The notes: generated by a model not told the origin, from the sequence alone. A stretch of 64,000 nucleotides of DNA from Brevibacillus sp. (GCA_017656235.1 JACDOF010000001.1:124001-188000); one strand, 5' to 3'; numbered from the stretch's first letter, positions 32,953 through 42,160 are shown. A program made the numbers and translations.

Positions 32953-33043
32953 TGTATCGCCCCTTTCTTCTCTGCTACCATTAAGGAAATCGCATGTATA
33001 ATCTTACCGTATGTTTCCATCGGCACACAAGAAAAGGAGTTGG

Positions 33044-33679
33044 ATGCGTGTGAAAATACGTTCCTTTTGCTTGGGACCGTTTCAGACCAATGCCTATTTG
33101 CTGACAAATGAACAGACAGGTGAGTCCCTCGTCATCGATCCCGGGATGCAGCCGGAGCCTCTCCTGGAAGCGGTGGATCAGGAGAAGGTGACGGCGATAC
33201 TCTTGACGCATGCCCACCTTGATCACATCGGCGGTCTGAACGAACTGCGGCAACAAACAAAGGCACCTGTCTACATCCACCCCCTGGAGCAGTCCTGGCT
33301 GCGTGATCCCCAGTTGAATGGATCTGGCTACTTCGGCCTGGAGCCGATTGTGTGCGAACCGGCCGAACACGAACTTTCGGACGGACAGACCTTGCACGTG
33401 GCCGGCTTCAACATCCGCGTGCTTCATACGCCGGGGCACTCACCGGGAAGCTGCTCCTTCGTCATTGGGCAGCACTGTTTTGGAGGCGACGTGCTGTTTG
33501 CCCAGTCCATCGGCAGAACCGACCTGCCGGGAGGGGATTACGAGACACTGATGATCAGTATTCAGGACAAACTGTTTGAGCTTGATGACGATACCATTGT
33601 ATATCCCGGTCACGGGCCCAAGACAACGATTGAAGCAGAGAAAATGTATAATCCTTTCGTCACGGGTTTGCTGCGATAA
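33044..33679 (+). CDS. yqgX: Metallo-beta-lactamase-fold hydrolase, glyoxalase II-like (YqgX)
   Basis: The 211-residue protein has the HxHxDH zinc motif in THAHLDHIGG, further ligands in HTPGHSPGS, GGDVLFAQSIGRTDLPGG, and a final His in VYPGHGPKTT. This is the pattern of YqgX/YcbL short glyoxalase II-like enzymes, which hydrolyse thioesters. The start is uncertain: ATG 33044 and GTG 33050 share the AAAGGAG site. A terminator follows at 33692. The yqgX-yqgY-yqgZ neighbourhood of B. subtilis is partly kept, with CapA, a coiled-coil protein and MidA inserted. Confidence 0.8.
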   Translation: MRVKIRSFCLGPFQTNAYLLTNEQTGESLVIDPGMQPEPLLEAVDQEKVTAILLTHAHLDHIGGLNELRQQTKAPVYIHPLEQSWLRDPQLNGSGYFGLEPIVCEPAEHELSDGQTLHVAGFNIRVLHTPGHSPGSCSFVIGQHCFGGDVLFAQSIGRTDLPGGDYETLMISIQDKLFELDDDTIVYPGHGPKTTIEAEKMYNPFVTGLLR

Positions 33680-33691
33680 AGCAATTCAGAG

Positions 33692-33723
33692 ACGTCTGCC
33701 CTACGAGGGCAGGCGTTTTTTTC
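33692..33723 (+). terminator. Rho-independent terminator of yqgX
   Basis: ACGTCTGCCCT pairs with AGGGCAGGCGT (G-U allowed) around a 3-nt loop and is followed by a T-run. Confidence 0.75.
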
Positions 33724-33879
33724 TGCGGCGGGCAAATCTGCGCTGATCAGACAGCAGCGCGAGCAGGACAAAGGTCCCCTTAAATCGGCAGATAGGAGCA
33801 GGAATGGTGACGGAGGCTGTAGAAAAGGGAAACGCAGCCTGCGCAAAAATCATAAAAAAATCATAAGGGAGTCTTTCGC

Positions 33880-35163
33880 GTGAAACGAGCACAAATCCTT
33901 TTTCCGGTACTGCTGGCGGTAGTACTCCTTACCGGTTGTTCACTTGTGCCGCCGTTACCAAAGGACCAATCCGGAACTGACCACTCTGCTCCTGCCGTAC
34001 GAGCGGTTGACATGAAGACACCGTCTGCAGAAAGCAGCCAAAAAGCAGCATCCGTGACTGCTGACTCGTCCCCTTCAGAAGAGACGGCGCCGCCAAAGGA
34101 ACAGCGGGTGACGCTGATGGCGGTGGGGGACATCATGGTACACCAGGAGCAGTTGGAGGCAGCTTGGGACCCGGAAAGTGAATCGTACCAATTTGATCCG
34201 TTTTTTTCCGAGGTAAAGCCGGTGCTGAAGGAAGCAGATCTGGTGATTGGGAATCTGGAAACAACGTTGGCCGGTGGTGATCTGCGCTTTACCGGGTACC
34301 CTCAGTTCAACTCGCCGCAGTCTCTGGCAGAATCGCTGAAAAAAGCAGGATTTACCGCGGTTACTACGGCCAACAATCACGCCCTTGACCGGCGCGAAAT
34401 CGGCGTACTGCGAACACTGGAGCACTTGAGACAGGCCGGGTTGGCCCACACCGGCACCTTTCGCAGCCAGGAAGAGCGGGATCAGCCCTTGCTTTTGGAG
34501 CATAATGGGATCCAAGTGGCTTTGCTTGCCTACACGTACGGGACGAACGGGATCCCGCTGCCCAAAGACAAACCGTATCTGGTCAACCTCATCCAGCCGG
34601 AGCTGATCGCCCAGGACATTGCCAAAGCAAGGCAGCAGGGAGCAGACCTGATAACCGTGTCGCTTCACTTTGGAAACGAGTACCAGCGCTTGCCCAACGA
34701 GGAGCAGCGAAAGCTGGTCGATCAGTGCTTTGAGTATGGGGCCGATCTGATCATTGGACATCATCCGCATGTGCTGCAGCCCTATGAATGGAGAACGCTG
34801 ACCGATGAATCCGGGCGCACCCGCAGGGGATTGGTCGTTTACTCGCTCGGAAACTTCATATCGGCACAGCGCGGCGATTACAAGGACGTCGGCGCCATTT
34901 TCGCCGTAACCTTGCTGAAGCGGGGGGAGGGGGATGCCGTCCTGGAGGAAGCGGAGCTGATTCCCACTTACGTCCATTATTACCGCAGCAACGGGAAGCG
35001 TCATTACGTCATTTATCCGCTGGCCAAGACGCTTGCGATTCCCGAGGAAGAGCGCAGCCCTCTGATCAATCCGGCACTTTATCGAAAGATGGAGCGGCTG
35101 TACAATGAAATAACCACGCATACTTCTCGATATGTGACCAAACAGCCGGCGGTACGCCAGTAG
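33880..35163 (+). CDS. CapA/PgsA-family lipoprotein (metallophosphatase fold)
   Basis: The 427-residue protein has a lipoprotein signal with lipobox LTGC (Cys20) and an Ser/Pro/Thr-rich linker to about residue 75. The CapA domain follows: VGDIMVH, LVIGNLETTLAG, TANNHALDR, VSLHFGNEY and IIGHHPHVLQPYE, and finally VYSLGNFIS. This fold resembles calcineurin-like phosphatases. CapA/PgsA proteins help make or export poly-gamma-glutamate, yet no capB or capC gene is near, so the role here is open. The GTG at 33880 follows GGGAG. Confidence 0.85.
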   Translation: MKRAQILFPVLLAVVLLTGCSLVPPLPKDQSGTDHSAPAVRAVDMKTPSAESSQKAASVTADSSPSEETAPPKEQRVTLMAVGDIMVHQEQLEAAWDPESESYQFDPFFSEVKPVLKEADLVIGNLETTLAGGDLRFTGYPQFNSPQSLAESLKKAGFTAVTTANNHALDRREIGVLRTLEHLRQAGLAHTGTFRSQEERDQPLLLEHNGIQVALLAYTYGTNGIPLPKDKPYLVNLIQPELIAQDIAKARQQGADLITVSLHFGNEYQRLPNEEQRKLVDQCFEYGADLIIGHHPHVLQPYEWRTLTDESGRTRRGLVVYSLGNFISAQRGDYKDVGAIFAVTLLKRGEGDAVLEEAELIPTYVHYYRSNGKRHYVIYPLAKTLAIPEEERSPLINPALYRKMERLYNEITTHTSRYVTKQPAVRQ

Positions 35164-35256
35164 GTGGCAGCGTCTGCTATCACAAACGGATATCGCAGAA
35201 ACGGCCGTCTGTCGAACGGCCATGACGGCAAAAGGCTGGAGGACCGGGCCTTTGGT

Positions 35257-36363
35257 TCAGGAGGTAGGTGCAGAAGAGGAAGAGCCGCCTTTCCCCAGCT
35301 GAAATGGCAGGTCAAAGGACAGTTTCAGCTGCAGCTGCTGATCGTCAAGCAGCAGATCTTCTACCCGGATGTTGGGATTGATCAGTGCCGGATAAAAGCC
35401 CAGATCGTACTCTTTTTCCAACTCTTCAACGGTGGATGTTGGCAATTCAAACCCGTCATAAAGCAGCTGGTTGATGTGAAACTGAAGTTCTGTCGGCGAA
35501 ACCAGCTGATACTGGCCGGTCAGCCGCAGGTTGACTTGATCATAGGAGCCTTCCACGATCAAATGGTTGTCGTTGAACTGAAAATAGGCTTGCTTGAACA
35601 TTTCGTTTTTCGAAGTGAGAAACTGGTTGAACTCTTCTTCACTGATTGTCAGCGTGTGGGAAAACAGCCCCTTGGACTTGATGCGATCAGGTGTGGCCAG
35701 TTCCGGTATTTGGGTCATCACGTTGGACAGGACGCCGAAAAACTTGCGAAAAGCTGGAAGGCCGCGTTCCCGCCAGTCGATGATCAGGTGATCCATCAAC
35801 GCCTGCACGGATGTCGGATCATCCAACTGCTGCAGGTTTTTTTCCTTTTCCCGCTGGATGGCGATCATCTCCTCCAGCCGTTCTTCGTATTGCTGGCGAA
35901 TTCGTTTGATCTGCTGCAGTCGATCCCGCTTGCTCGTGCGCATTTGCTCCGCTTTGAGCCGTTCGTCTTGAAATGTTTGCAACTTTTCCATGTCACGCCG
36001 AAATAGCAATTGCAAGAATTCTGCGGCCAATAAAAAATCGTTAAAACTGCGTGCCTCCAGCAGCAGCACCAGCAGGGAGGCTCTCTCGCCGCTGTAGTAG
36101 GCGCGGACCACTTCCCCGGCATGACGCTTCTGCGCCTCAATGATCAGTGCCTGGCGACTCAGGTCCAGATCCAATTGGGCAATATCCGACAGCAGCTCTT
36201 TCTCTTCCTGTTTCAAAAGCGCCAGGTTGCGTTCCAATTCCTTTTGTGTGAAATGCTGCTGGAGAATCAGCTGCTCCAGTGGCAGCTCCTTCTCCGCCCA
36301 GGCAGGGAAAAGCTGAACCGCCATCAACAGGATGATGCAGATACTTATCAACCATCTATGCAT
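35257..36363 (-). CDS. Secreted coiled-coil protein of unknown function
   Basis: The 368-residue protein has a signal peptide (residues 1-23, ending PAWA). A long coiled coil follows (about 27-90 and 125-180) that resembles the N-terminal half of CwlO/PcsB-type hydrolases. The C-terminal 190 residues hold no NlpC/P60 or other catalytic motif. It may be a cell-wall hydrolase activator or structural protein, which is inference. It ends with a Gly/Ser-rich tail. It runs against its neighbours on the minus strand. Confidence 0.65.
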   Translation of the reverse strand: MHRWLISICIILLMAVQLFPAWAEKELPLEQLILQQHFTQKELERNLALLKQEEKELLSDIAQLDLDLSRQALIIEAQKRHAGEVVRAYYSGERASLLVLLLEARSFNDFLLAAEFLQLLFRRDMEKLQTFQDERLKAEQMRTSKRDRLQQIKRIRQQYEERLEEMIAIQREKEKNLQQLDDPTSVQALMDHLIIDWRERGLPAFRKFFGVLSNVMTQIPELATPDRIKSKGLFSHTLTISEEEFNQFLTSKNEMFKQAYFQFNDNHLIVEGSYDQVNLRLTGQYQLVSPTELQFHINQLLYDGFELPTSTVEELEKEYDLGFYPALINPNIRVEDLLLDDQQLQLKLSFDLPFQLGKGGSSSSAPTS

Positions 36364-36530
36364 ATGGGTTCACCTAATTGTTAATTTTGATGTGGAAGAC
36401 CGTGACAGGGCAGCCATCTGTTTGTTACAGTTTCATTATAGCGGGAACCTCAAGGATTGTGGCTGAAAAATATTCCTGAAAACGGGCAGTTTACTGATGT
36501 ACCAGACTGTGAAACGGGAGTCGAAAGAGA

Positions 36531-37691
36531 ATGGGACGAGAGTTGGAGCAGATTATCCAAAGAGAGATTGCGGCAGCGGGAGGTGTCCTCCCGTTTGTCC
36601 GTTTTATGGAATTGGCCTTATATCATCCACGTCATGGCTATTATATGACGGATCGGCCAAAAGTAGGCAAGGAAGGAGACTTTTATACCAGCCCCACGGT
36701 TCATCCCGTGTTTGCCGAAACAGTGGCTGATGCGATTATAGCGATGCTCGCCGGCAGCCGCTGGGAGCGTCCCGCGCTGGTGGAAGCGGGAGCGGGAACA
36801 GGGAGCCTGCTCGCCTCAGTTCTGGAGCAAATCAAACGTGCGGCCCCAACGCTGTACACCGCTTTGCAAGTGATCGTGATTGAGACCAGTCCTTACCACC
36901 GCTCGCTGCAGCAGCAGGCGCTTGCGTCCTTTTCCGGAGAAAAGCGTTGGTATGCTTCCATCGAAGAGGCAGCCGAACACGAGAGAGTCGACGGTGTGCT
37001 TCTTTCCAACGAGTGGTTTGATGCGTTTCCCGTCCATTTGTTGGAGAAGAGCGGGAACGGTTGGCAGGAAGTAGGAGTGGCCTGGGATGCGCAGGCTGCG
37101 TGCTTTGTGAAACGTTATCTGCCGCAGCTTACCCCGGCCGCGGCCGCCTACTTGCGGGAGAAGGAGATTGACCTGGCTGCCGGTGCGCGAATGGAAGCCA
37201 ATCCGGCTGTCCGTCAGGTAATGCTGGCCATTGCGCGGCTGCTTCGTGAAGGGTACGTGATCACCATCGATTACGGAGATACGGACGAAGGCATGTATCA
37301 CCCCAGCCGTCACAATGGTACGCTGCTCTGTTACCGACGCCACCAGGTCCATGACAATCCGCTGCTGGACCCGGGGGAACAGGACATTACTGCCCACGTC
37401 AACTACTCCGATCTGATGCGCTGGGGGGAGCAGGCGGGGATGGAGACGGTAGCGTTCATGAGCCAGGAGCGGTTTTTGCTGGGAAGCGGCATACTGGCCA
37501 AGCTGGTGGAGCACACGGACCGTGATCCTTTCACCAGTGACGCGATGCGCCGCAACAGGGCCATTCTGCAATTGATCGATCCCGGCGGCATGGGCGGCAT
37601 CTTTCGTGTGCTGATACAGCGGAAGGGAAACCCGGCCGCTCAGTCCCTCCCATTCCTGAAAGAGTCACAAAAAAAAGATGCCCGTGTGTAG
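36531..37691 (+). CDS. MidA-family class I SAM-dependent methyltransferase
   Basis: The 386-residue protein has the MidA/NDUFAF7 signatures: FMELALYHPRHGYYMT and VGKEGDFYTSPTVHPVFAETVA, the SAM-binding motif VEAGAGTGSLLASVL, LSNEWFDAFPVH, and VITIDYGD. Human NDUFAF7 dimethylates an arginine of complex I; the bacterial targets are not known. The last codons overlap the terminator hairpin at 37671. The ribosome site (GGGAG) is at the far end of normal spacing. Confidence 0.85.
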   Translation: MGRELEQIIQREIAAAGGVLPFVRFMELALYHPRHGYYMTDRPKVGKEGDFYTSPTVHPVFAETVADAIIAMLAGSRWERPALVEAGAGTGSLLASVLEQIKRAAPTLYTALQVIVIETSPYHRSLQQQALASFSGEKRWYASIEEAAEHERVDGVLLSNEWFDAFPVHLLEKSGNGWQEVGVAWDAQAACFVKRYLPQLTPAAAAYLREKEIDLAAGARMEANPAVRQVMLAIARLLREGYVITIDYGDTDEGMYHPSRHNGTLLCYRRHQVHDNPLLDPGEQDITAHVNYSDLMRWGEQAGMETVAFMSQERFLLGSGILAKLVEHTDRDPFTSDAMRRNRAILQLIDPGGMGGIFRVLIQRKGNPAAQSLPFLKESQKKDARV

Positions 37692-37705
37692 CGGAGCATC
37701 TTTTT
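37671..37705. terminator. Bidirectional terminator
   Basis: AAAAAAGATGC pairs with GCATCTTTTT. It serves both the MidA gene, whose stop lies in the loop, and the converging DUF2626 gene. Confidence 0.7.
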
Positions 37706-37708
37706 CGC

Positions 37709-37981
37709 TTACAGCAGCATTTGCAGGACCATCGAGTGTTCTGCACTGCCCGGAGCGGGCATCAGGAAGAAAGTGTAGTAGGTAAAGCCGACAAAGGAAA
37801 CAAACATAAAACCAAAGAAGAGCTGAATGTACGTCTTCTCGGACAGCCCCATGTAGCTCAGGGCCACAAATACGGCAGTGAGGCTGAAGAACAACAGAGC
37901 CATATTCATCAGCGAACCCCAGTAGGCCATGATGGCGATCATCAGGGTCCAGAAGCCAAGCACGCGATACATGCGATCCAT
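37709..37981 (-). CDS. yqgY: DUF2626 (YqgY-like) membrane protein
   Basis: The 90-residue protein has two to three membrane segments and the family start MDRMYRVLGFWTLM, followed by LSEKTYIQLFFGFMFVSFVGFTYYTFFLMP. This matches the DUF2626/YqgY family, of unknown role. Its stop is at 37709, close to a shared terminator. In B. subtilis yqgY lies next to yqgX and yqgZ, as in this part of the window. Confidence 0.82.
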   Translation of the reverse strand: MDRMYRVLGFWTLMIAIMAYWGSLMNMALLFFSLTAVFVALSYMGLSEKTYIQLFFGFMFVSFVGFTYYTFFLMPAPGSAEHSMVLQMLL

Positions 37982-38124
37982 TCGTATCCCCCCTTTTGAA
38001 GCTGGTCACGAGCCTGTTTTCCCTTTCCAATTATAATGGACACAACCCGTTGTGTAAACGGGGGAGGTATGGCGGTTTTATGACGTCGGAATGTGGCAGG
38101 GGTAAAGCAGATGTTTCATCCCGT

Positions 38125-38838
38125 CTACCCTTGGCTGCTCACCAACCGGACCACGGTGTAGCTGCAGCAGCGACAGCCCGACTGCATCGACTCCTGTTCC
38201 TGTAACTCAATCTCCCCAAAGTACACCTCGAATATTCCCGAAAGCATCGCGTTGTGCATCTTGCAAATACTGTTGGGATAACGTTTGGCTATCTCAGAGA
38301 AGGTACAGTTGTACACGCGAAAGCGAATGCTGCTCTCATCAATCTGCTCGATCTCCGGGTTAAGTCCCTGAGCGACGATTAACCGGTGGATGCTGTCCAT
38401 CGCTTCCGCAAAGGTGAGTTTTTCGGGGGTGGCGCCGATCTGGTGAAGCGCTCTTTTTGCTGCCTCAACGCCGATGCGGCGGCCCATGCGGATCAGCGCC
38501 GCTTCTCCCGCTTCGCCAAGAGAGAGAAGGCTTTCGACCGCTATATCGGCAATCAACTGATAGTCCCGCGGCGGGAACTGCAGACTTACTACTTGTTCGG
38601 AAAGCGAGTACAAGCGGCTGGGACGTCCCCCTCTGCCTCTCTTGTCCGATTCGGACTGCAGCAGATTGACATCCTCAAGCTTGCACAAGTGCAGCCGGGC
38701 CACGTTGGGATGAATGGAGAACTGGTCGGCAATTTCTTGTACAGTGACCTGCTTTTTACAATTGGCTACATACTGATAAATGGAAAAGCGGGTGGGGTCG
38801 GCCAGTGCGGTGACAAGTTTGTGTGCTCCGTTATCCAT
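38125..38838 (-). CDS. HTH regulator with cysteine-rich C-terminus (SufR-like)
   Basis: The 237-residue protein begins with an ArsR/DeoR-like helix-turn-helix (HKLVTALADPTRFSIYQYV, then VTVQEIADQFSIHPNVARLHLCKLEDVNLL). A middle helical domain follows. The C-terminus has YNCTFSEIAKRYPNSICKMH and GCRCC, a set of cysteines placed as in Fe-S sensing regulators such as SufR. The ATG at 38838 follows GGGGG; an in-frame extension upstream to 39075 would cross the intergenic promoters. It is divergent from mgsR, with a palindrome between them. Confidence 0.72.
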   Translation of the reverse strand: MDNGAHKLVTALADPTRFSIYQYVANCKKQVTVQEIADQFSIHPNVARLHLCKLEDVNLLQSESDKRGRGGRPSRLYSLSEQVVSLQFPPRDYQLIADIAVESLLSLGEAGEAALIRMGRRIGVEAAKRALHQIGATPEKLTFAEAMDSIHRLIVAQGLNPEIEQIDESSIRFRVYNCTFSEIAKRYPNSICKMHNAMLSGIFEVYFGEIELQEQESMQSGCRCCSYTVVRLVSSQG

Positions 38839-38933
38839 AAGCTTCCCCCTGTTCATAAGCATTTTGTTCTTAGTGTAGCGGATTTTATGCGCTTTGTTAA
38901 GCGAAAACTGCAGTTTAGTGAAAGTTATTCTCA

Positions 38934-38948
38934 ATATAGATTCTATAT
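38934..38948. promoter_or_regulatory. 15-bp perfect palindrome between the regulator and mgsR
   Basis: ATATAGA and TCTATAT are separated by one T. It lies just upstream of the mgsR promoter and could bind the divergent regulator. Confidence 0.5.
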
Positions 38949-38957
38949 TTAATACTA

Positions 38958-38987
38958 TTGACATAGTGTTAATAGAGGGTCTATAAT
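38958..38987 (+). promoter_or_regulatory. SigA-type promoter of mgsR
   Basis: TTGACA (38958-38963) and TATAAT (38982-38987) are 18 bp apart, a near-consensus promoter 60 bp before the start codon. Confidence 0.7.
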
Positions 38988-39046
38988 TTACTTGAAAAAA
39001 GTAAGGGCATAATGTTTTGTATATACTTGGTGTGGAGGGAATGAGC

Positions 39047-39424
39047 ATGGCGACAGCAACCGCTGTACAAACCAAAAAGCTTACATTTTACACATATCCT
39101 AGCTGCACTTCCTGTCGCAAGGCAAAGGCGTGGTTAAATGCAAACGGTGTGGATTACGTGGAAAGACACCTGTTCAAGAATCCCCCGTCAGTTGAAGAAC
39201 TGCTTGATATCGTCAAAAAAACTCACAACGGCATGGACGAGATTTTGTCAACCCGCAGTCAACTGTTCAAGCAGTTGGAGGTGGATATCAACGAGTTGAC
39301 CGTCTCCCAACTGCTGGAGATGTTAAGCGAGGAACCGCGTTTGTTGAAACGTCCCATCATCACAGACGGGGAAAACGTGATCGTTGGGTACAACCAGCAG
39401 GCGATGAAAAGTCTGTTGGCCTGA
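39047..39424 (+). CDS. mgsR: Spx/MgsR-family redox regulator
   Basis: The 125-residue protein of the ArsC/Spx family has the redox switch CxxC in YPSCTSCRKAK, then VERHLFKNPPSVEELL, ILSTRSQLFKQL and RRPI-like KRPIITDGENVIVGYN. It is closer to MgsR (YqgZ) than to Spx in having LTFYTYPSC and HLF. MgsR modulates SigB-dependent genes by binding RNA polymerase. The ATG at 39047 has proper spacing from GGAGGG; the ATG at 39041 touches it. The yqgX-Y-Z neighbourhood supports the symbol. Confidence 0.82.
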   Translation: MATATAVQTKKLTFYTYPSCTSCRKAKAWLNANGVDYVERHLFKNPPSVEELLDIVKKTHNGMDEILSTRSQLFKQLEVDINELTVSQLLEMLSEEPRLLKRPIITDGENVIVGYNQQAMKSLLA

Positions 39425-39431
39425 CCGGACG

Positions 39432-39462
39432 GAGGCGCCGCATTCACGGCGTCTCTTTTTTT
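39432..39462 (+). terminator. Rho-independent terminator of mgsR
   Basis: GAGGCGCCG pairs with CGGCGTCTC (G-U allowed) and is followed by seven T residues. Confidence 0.7.
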
Positions 39463-39465
39463 GCG

Positions 39466-39722
39466 TGTAAGACAAAGGGGGTTGGATAGGGGGGAGGCGG
39501 CCATTTTCCTTTCCTCACTCCGTGGCCAACGACCAATGGGGCTGGGCAGTCCGCTTCGCCATCCCGAAGCGGGTGGGCGCAAAAGCAGCGCTGCTCCGCC
39601 GTTTGTCCAGGTTGCGCCCACTATGCCCCCACTTCGGGCTTGCTGGGCTCGGATGGTTGGCCAAGTCGTTCATGCGGAAAATGGCCGCTCTCCTGTCAGA
39701 ACACGCTTTGTATTCAATCTGC
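39466..39722 (-). repeat. Foldback repeat family 2, full copy (inverted)
   Basis: This is the reverse complement of 28190-28435, with the same outer arms (GGCGGCCATTTTCC, GGAAAATGGCCGC) and the TGTCAGAACACGCTTTGTAT end. The inner CATCCCGAAGCGGG and CCCCACTTCGGG arms pair. It stands alone, without family 1 beside it, but the linker bases up to about 39722 match those seen between the two families elsewhere. Confidence 0.85.
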
Positions 39723-39925
39723 GGACCGGGGACCATACGCTGCTGATCGAGTCTCAAAACACCCCACTCAGCTGTGGGGAACCGAAGGATTTCCCCGGTC
39801 ATTTGTTGTGGGACAGACAGGTTGGCGGAGAGTCGGTACAATGTAAACAGCAGGAATACGACCAGGACCGCCAGTCATGCATGGCGGTTCCAGGATAAGT
39901 CACGGTGACGGGAAAGGTGGAGGAC

Positions 39926-40684
39926 ATGGAAACGATTATCACGGAACAGATGGACGGCGTGGCCGTCATCACGCTGAATCGACCTCATGTGCATAACGCG
40001 CTCAACATGCAGATGATCGAGGAACTGCGTGACAAGTTGGGCGTCTTTCGGAATGACCCCACGGTGCGGGTAGTGGTGTTCACCGGTGCCGGCGATTCGT
40101 TTGTCTCCGGAGGCGACCTGGAACAGTTTGGTGCCGCCCGCGATCGAGACAGCGCGCTGCCGCTGCTTGCCAAGGCGGCTGAACTTATTATGGATATTGA
40201 CAGCTTTCCCAAACCGACGATCGCCATGATCAATGGTACGGCCGTAGGGGGAGGTGCTGAATTGGCCATCGCCTGCCATTTTCGCTTTGCCAGCGAGACG
40301 GCACGCATCGGTTTCGTCCAGATCGCATTGCATATCACCACTGGCTGGGGGGGCGGCAGCCTGCTATTGAACAAACTGGGCGAGTCCCAGGCGCTGACCA
40401 TGCTGTTGAGCGGTGAACGTTTTAAGGCCAAAGAAGCAGAGCAGCTCGGGTTTTTAAATGGGGTTAGCCCGTCGGAGCGGCTGCGCGACGATGTCCTCAG
40501 CTTTGCCCGCAAACTGGCGGCTCAGCCGGAGGAAGGAATCCGCTCCTACCTGCGCCTGTTAGCCTGGAAGCGTTCGAGAGAGGAGATGACGGATCGAATC
40601 AGGCGGGAGATCGAACAGTGTGCCGGGCTGTGGGGATCTGAGCGGCATGTTGCTGCAATCAGCCGCTTTTTGCACAAAAGGTGA
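39926..40684 (+). CDS. Enoyl-CoA hydratase/isomerase-family protein
   Basis: The 252-residue crotonase-fold protein has GVAVITLNRPHVHNALNMQM, the oxyanion-hole regions SGGDLEQFG and INGTAVGGGAELAIACHFRFAS, and then FVQIALHITTGWGGGSLL. The second catalytic glutamate, normally in the GIIPGAGGT-type segment, is replaced by HITTGWGGG, so classic hydratase activity is uncertain. The ATG at 39926 follows GGTGGAGG. It is not in an operon with the carboxylase cluster at 42161. Confidence 0.75.
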   Translation: METIITEQMDGVAVITLNRPHVHNALNMQMIEELRDKLGVFRNDPTVRVVVFTGAGDSFVSGGDLEQFGAARDRDSALPLLAKAAELIMDIDSFPKPTIAMINGTAVGGGAELAIACHFRFASETARIGFVQIALHITTGWGGGSLLLNKLGESQALTMLLSGERFKAKEAEQLGFLNGVSPSERLRDDVLSFARKLAAQPEEGIRSYLRLLAWKRSREEMTDRIRREIEQCAGLWGSERHVAAISRFLHKR

Positions 40685-40832
40685 CCCGTACAAGGCCCAA
40701 TCGAAAGGTCCCTTCCGTTTAAATTAAAAAGGGCTTGGAGATACTTTTCTAGTAGACGGCGATTCTATGAGAGTTGACAAAAGCATAGAATGAAGTACAC
40801 AAACCCAATAGCTGACGGGAGGGACCCCAAAA

Positions 40833-41453
40833 ATGGTAGCTTCAAGACAAGATGCCTGGACGGAAGACGACGATCTGGTACTAGCCGAGGTGACACTTCG
40901 ACATATACGGGAAGGCGGCACACAACTGGCCGCATTTGAAGAAGTGGGACAGCGTTTGGGGCGCACAGCTGCCGCATGCGGATTTCGCTGGAACAGTACG
41001 GTGCGCAAGCGATACGAACAGGCGATCGCCATCGCCAAAAGTCAGCGGCAGCAGCTGAAAAAGACGGGAAAACTGCCGCAAGGGGAGTCTCATCTGGGAT
41101 TCGGCAATGCTGCCGCTGGCCAGGACGACAAAGGCGGGCAGGCAGTCGCGCAGGACGAGGAACAGCAGCTTGAGACCGCCATTCGCGTATTGACCAACCA
41201 GAAGGAGCTGCTTCGCAGGTTGAAGCAGTTGGAGAGGGAGTTGAGCAGCAAGCAGCAGGAATTGAAGGAGTTGAAAGAAGAAAACAGCAGGCTAAAAAAA
41301 GAATTGCAGGATATCAACGGCGTAAACGAAGATTACAAGGCTCTTATCCAAATCATGGAGCGTGCTCGCAGACTGGCGTTTTTACAAGACGAGGAGACGG
41401 TCAAACCCGTTTTCAAGATGGATGCCAACGGGAATCTGGAGCGAGTGGAGTAG
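40833..41453 (+). CDS. RsfA/GerR-family sporulation regulator
   Basis: The 206-residue protein has an N-terminal Myb/SANT-like helix-turn-helix ([22 protein letters not shown] to [32 protein letters not shown]). A long coiled coil follows (about 110-160), then a [16 protein letters not shown] tail. This is the RsfA/YlbO(GerR) family, which tunes SigE/SigF genes during sporulation. Neighbour order with the YlbP-like gene matches B. subtilis ylbO-ylbP, so GerR is the likely counterpart. GGGAGGG precedes the ATG. Confidence 0.82.
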   Translation: MVASRQDAWTEDDDLVLAEVTLRHIREGGTQLAAFEEVGQRLGRTAAACGFRWNSTVRKRYEQAIAIAKSQRQQLKKTGKLPQGESHLGFGNAAAGQDDKGGQAVAQDEEQQLETAIRVLTNQKELLRRLKQLERELSSKQQELKELKEENSRLKKELQDINGVNEDYKALIQIMERARRLAFLQDEETVKPVFKMDANGNLERVE

Positions 41454-41477
41454 GCGGGAATCCCCGCCTCTTTTTTT
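41452..41477. terminator. Terminator between convergent genes
   Basis: AGGCGGG pairs with CCCGCCT around AATC and is followed by a seven-T run. It overlaps the stop of the RsfA-type gene and precedes the end of the YlbP-like gene. Confidence 0.75.
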
Positions 41478-41481
41478 GCCG

Positions 41482-41949
41482 TTATTCCTGCAGGCCGACA
41501 TTCTCCGGCAGCCAGACGTACGGATTTTCACCGCGGTCGCGGATAGGGTTGTACTTTACTGGCTTGAATCCCATTTTTAACCAAAATTCATCTGCGCGGC
41601 AGCGGGAGTTGGTTTTGATTGGAAGACCGAAGCTTTTGGCATGGTTGACCAGAGCCGTACCGTAATCCTTGTTGCGGTACTCCGGCAGTACCTCCAGTTT
41701 CCAGAGCTCGAGGTAATCCTGCGGCGGATCGAAATAACGGTCGTACTTCCCGTCGATTTTGTAAAGGCTCATTCTCGCGATCAGGCGGTTGTCGTCATAA
41801 ATTCCGTAAAAAGGAGACTCTGAATCGTTCTCAATAATGTTGGCTTCCAAATCTTCCTTCATGGACAATTCTTCCAATCCGTACTCGCGGAACTTTTGAA
41901 ACTCTTCCAGCGTCTTGTAATTGATCTGCAGTCGTTTCACTTCGTACAT
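41482..41949 (-). CDS. ylbP: GNAT-family acetyltransferase, YlbP-like
   Basis: The 155-residue protein has the GNAT core LWKLEVLPEYRNKDYGTALVNHAKSFG, with the acetyl-CoA loop at PEYRNKDYG, and a preceding ARMSLYKIDG strand. The start EVKRLQINYKTLEEFQKFREYGL matches the YlbP family. Its substrate is unknown. The ATG at 41949 follows AAAGGAG. It lies beside the RsfA-type gene, as ylbP does next to ylbO in B. subtilis. Confidence 0.8.
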   Translation of the reverse strand: MYEVKRLQINYKTLEEFQKFREYGLEELSMKEDLEANIIENDSESPFYGIYDDNRLIARMSLYKIDGKYDRYFDPPQDYLELWKLEVLPEYRNKDYGTALVNHAKSFGLPIKTNSRCRADEFWLKMGFKPVKYNPIRDRGENPYVWLPENVGLQE

Positions 41950-42160
41950 GAATGTGCCGCTCCTTTCCAAGCAGTTGCCCAGGGATTCTCTTTTCTATTA
42001 TACACAACCTGATTGCAAATTCTCCACCTTGTGTTTGAGGGTTCAGACAGGGATGAGGAAATGATTTCGTTTTCCTGAAAGGATTTTGCAAATTCCTTCT
42101 AGAACATTGCCGGAAAGCGTGGCAAAATAGTGGGTATCAGGGACAGAAGGGAGAGTCGCC

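Noticed and set aside
33725-33879. Possible c-di-AMP-type riboswitch before the CapA gene
   Set aside because: Some blocks (GGAGCAGG, GGTGACGG, a 6-bp AGGCTG/CAGCCT stem) are suggestive, but the conserved core of the ydaO class is missing.
38839-39075. N-terminal extension of the HTH regulator
   Set aside because: It would cover the divergent promoter and palindrome; the residues look non-coding and the ATG at 38838 has a strong ribosome site.
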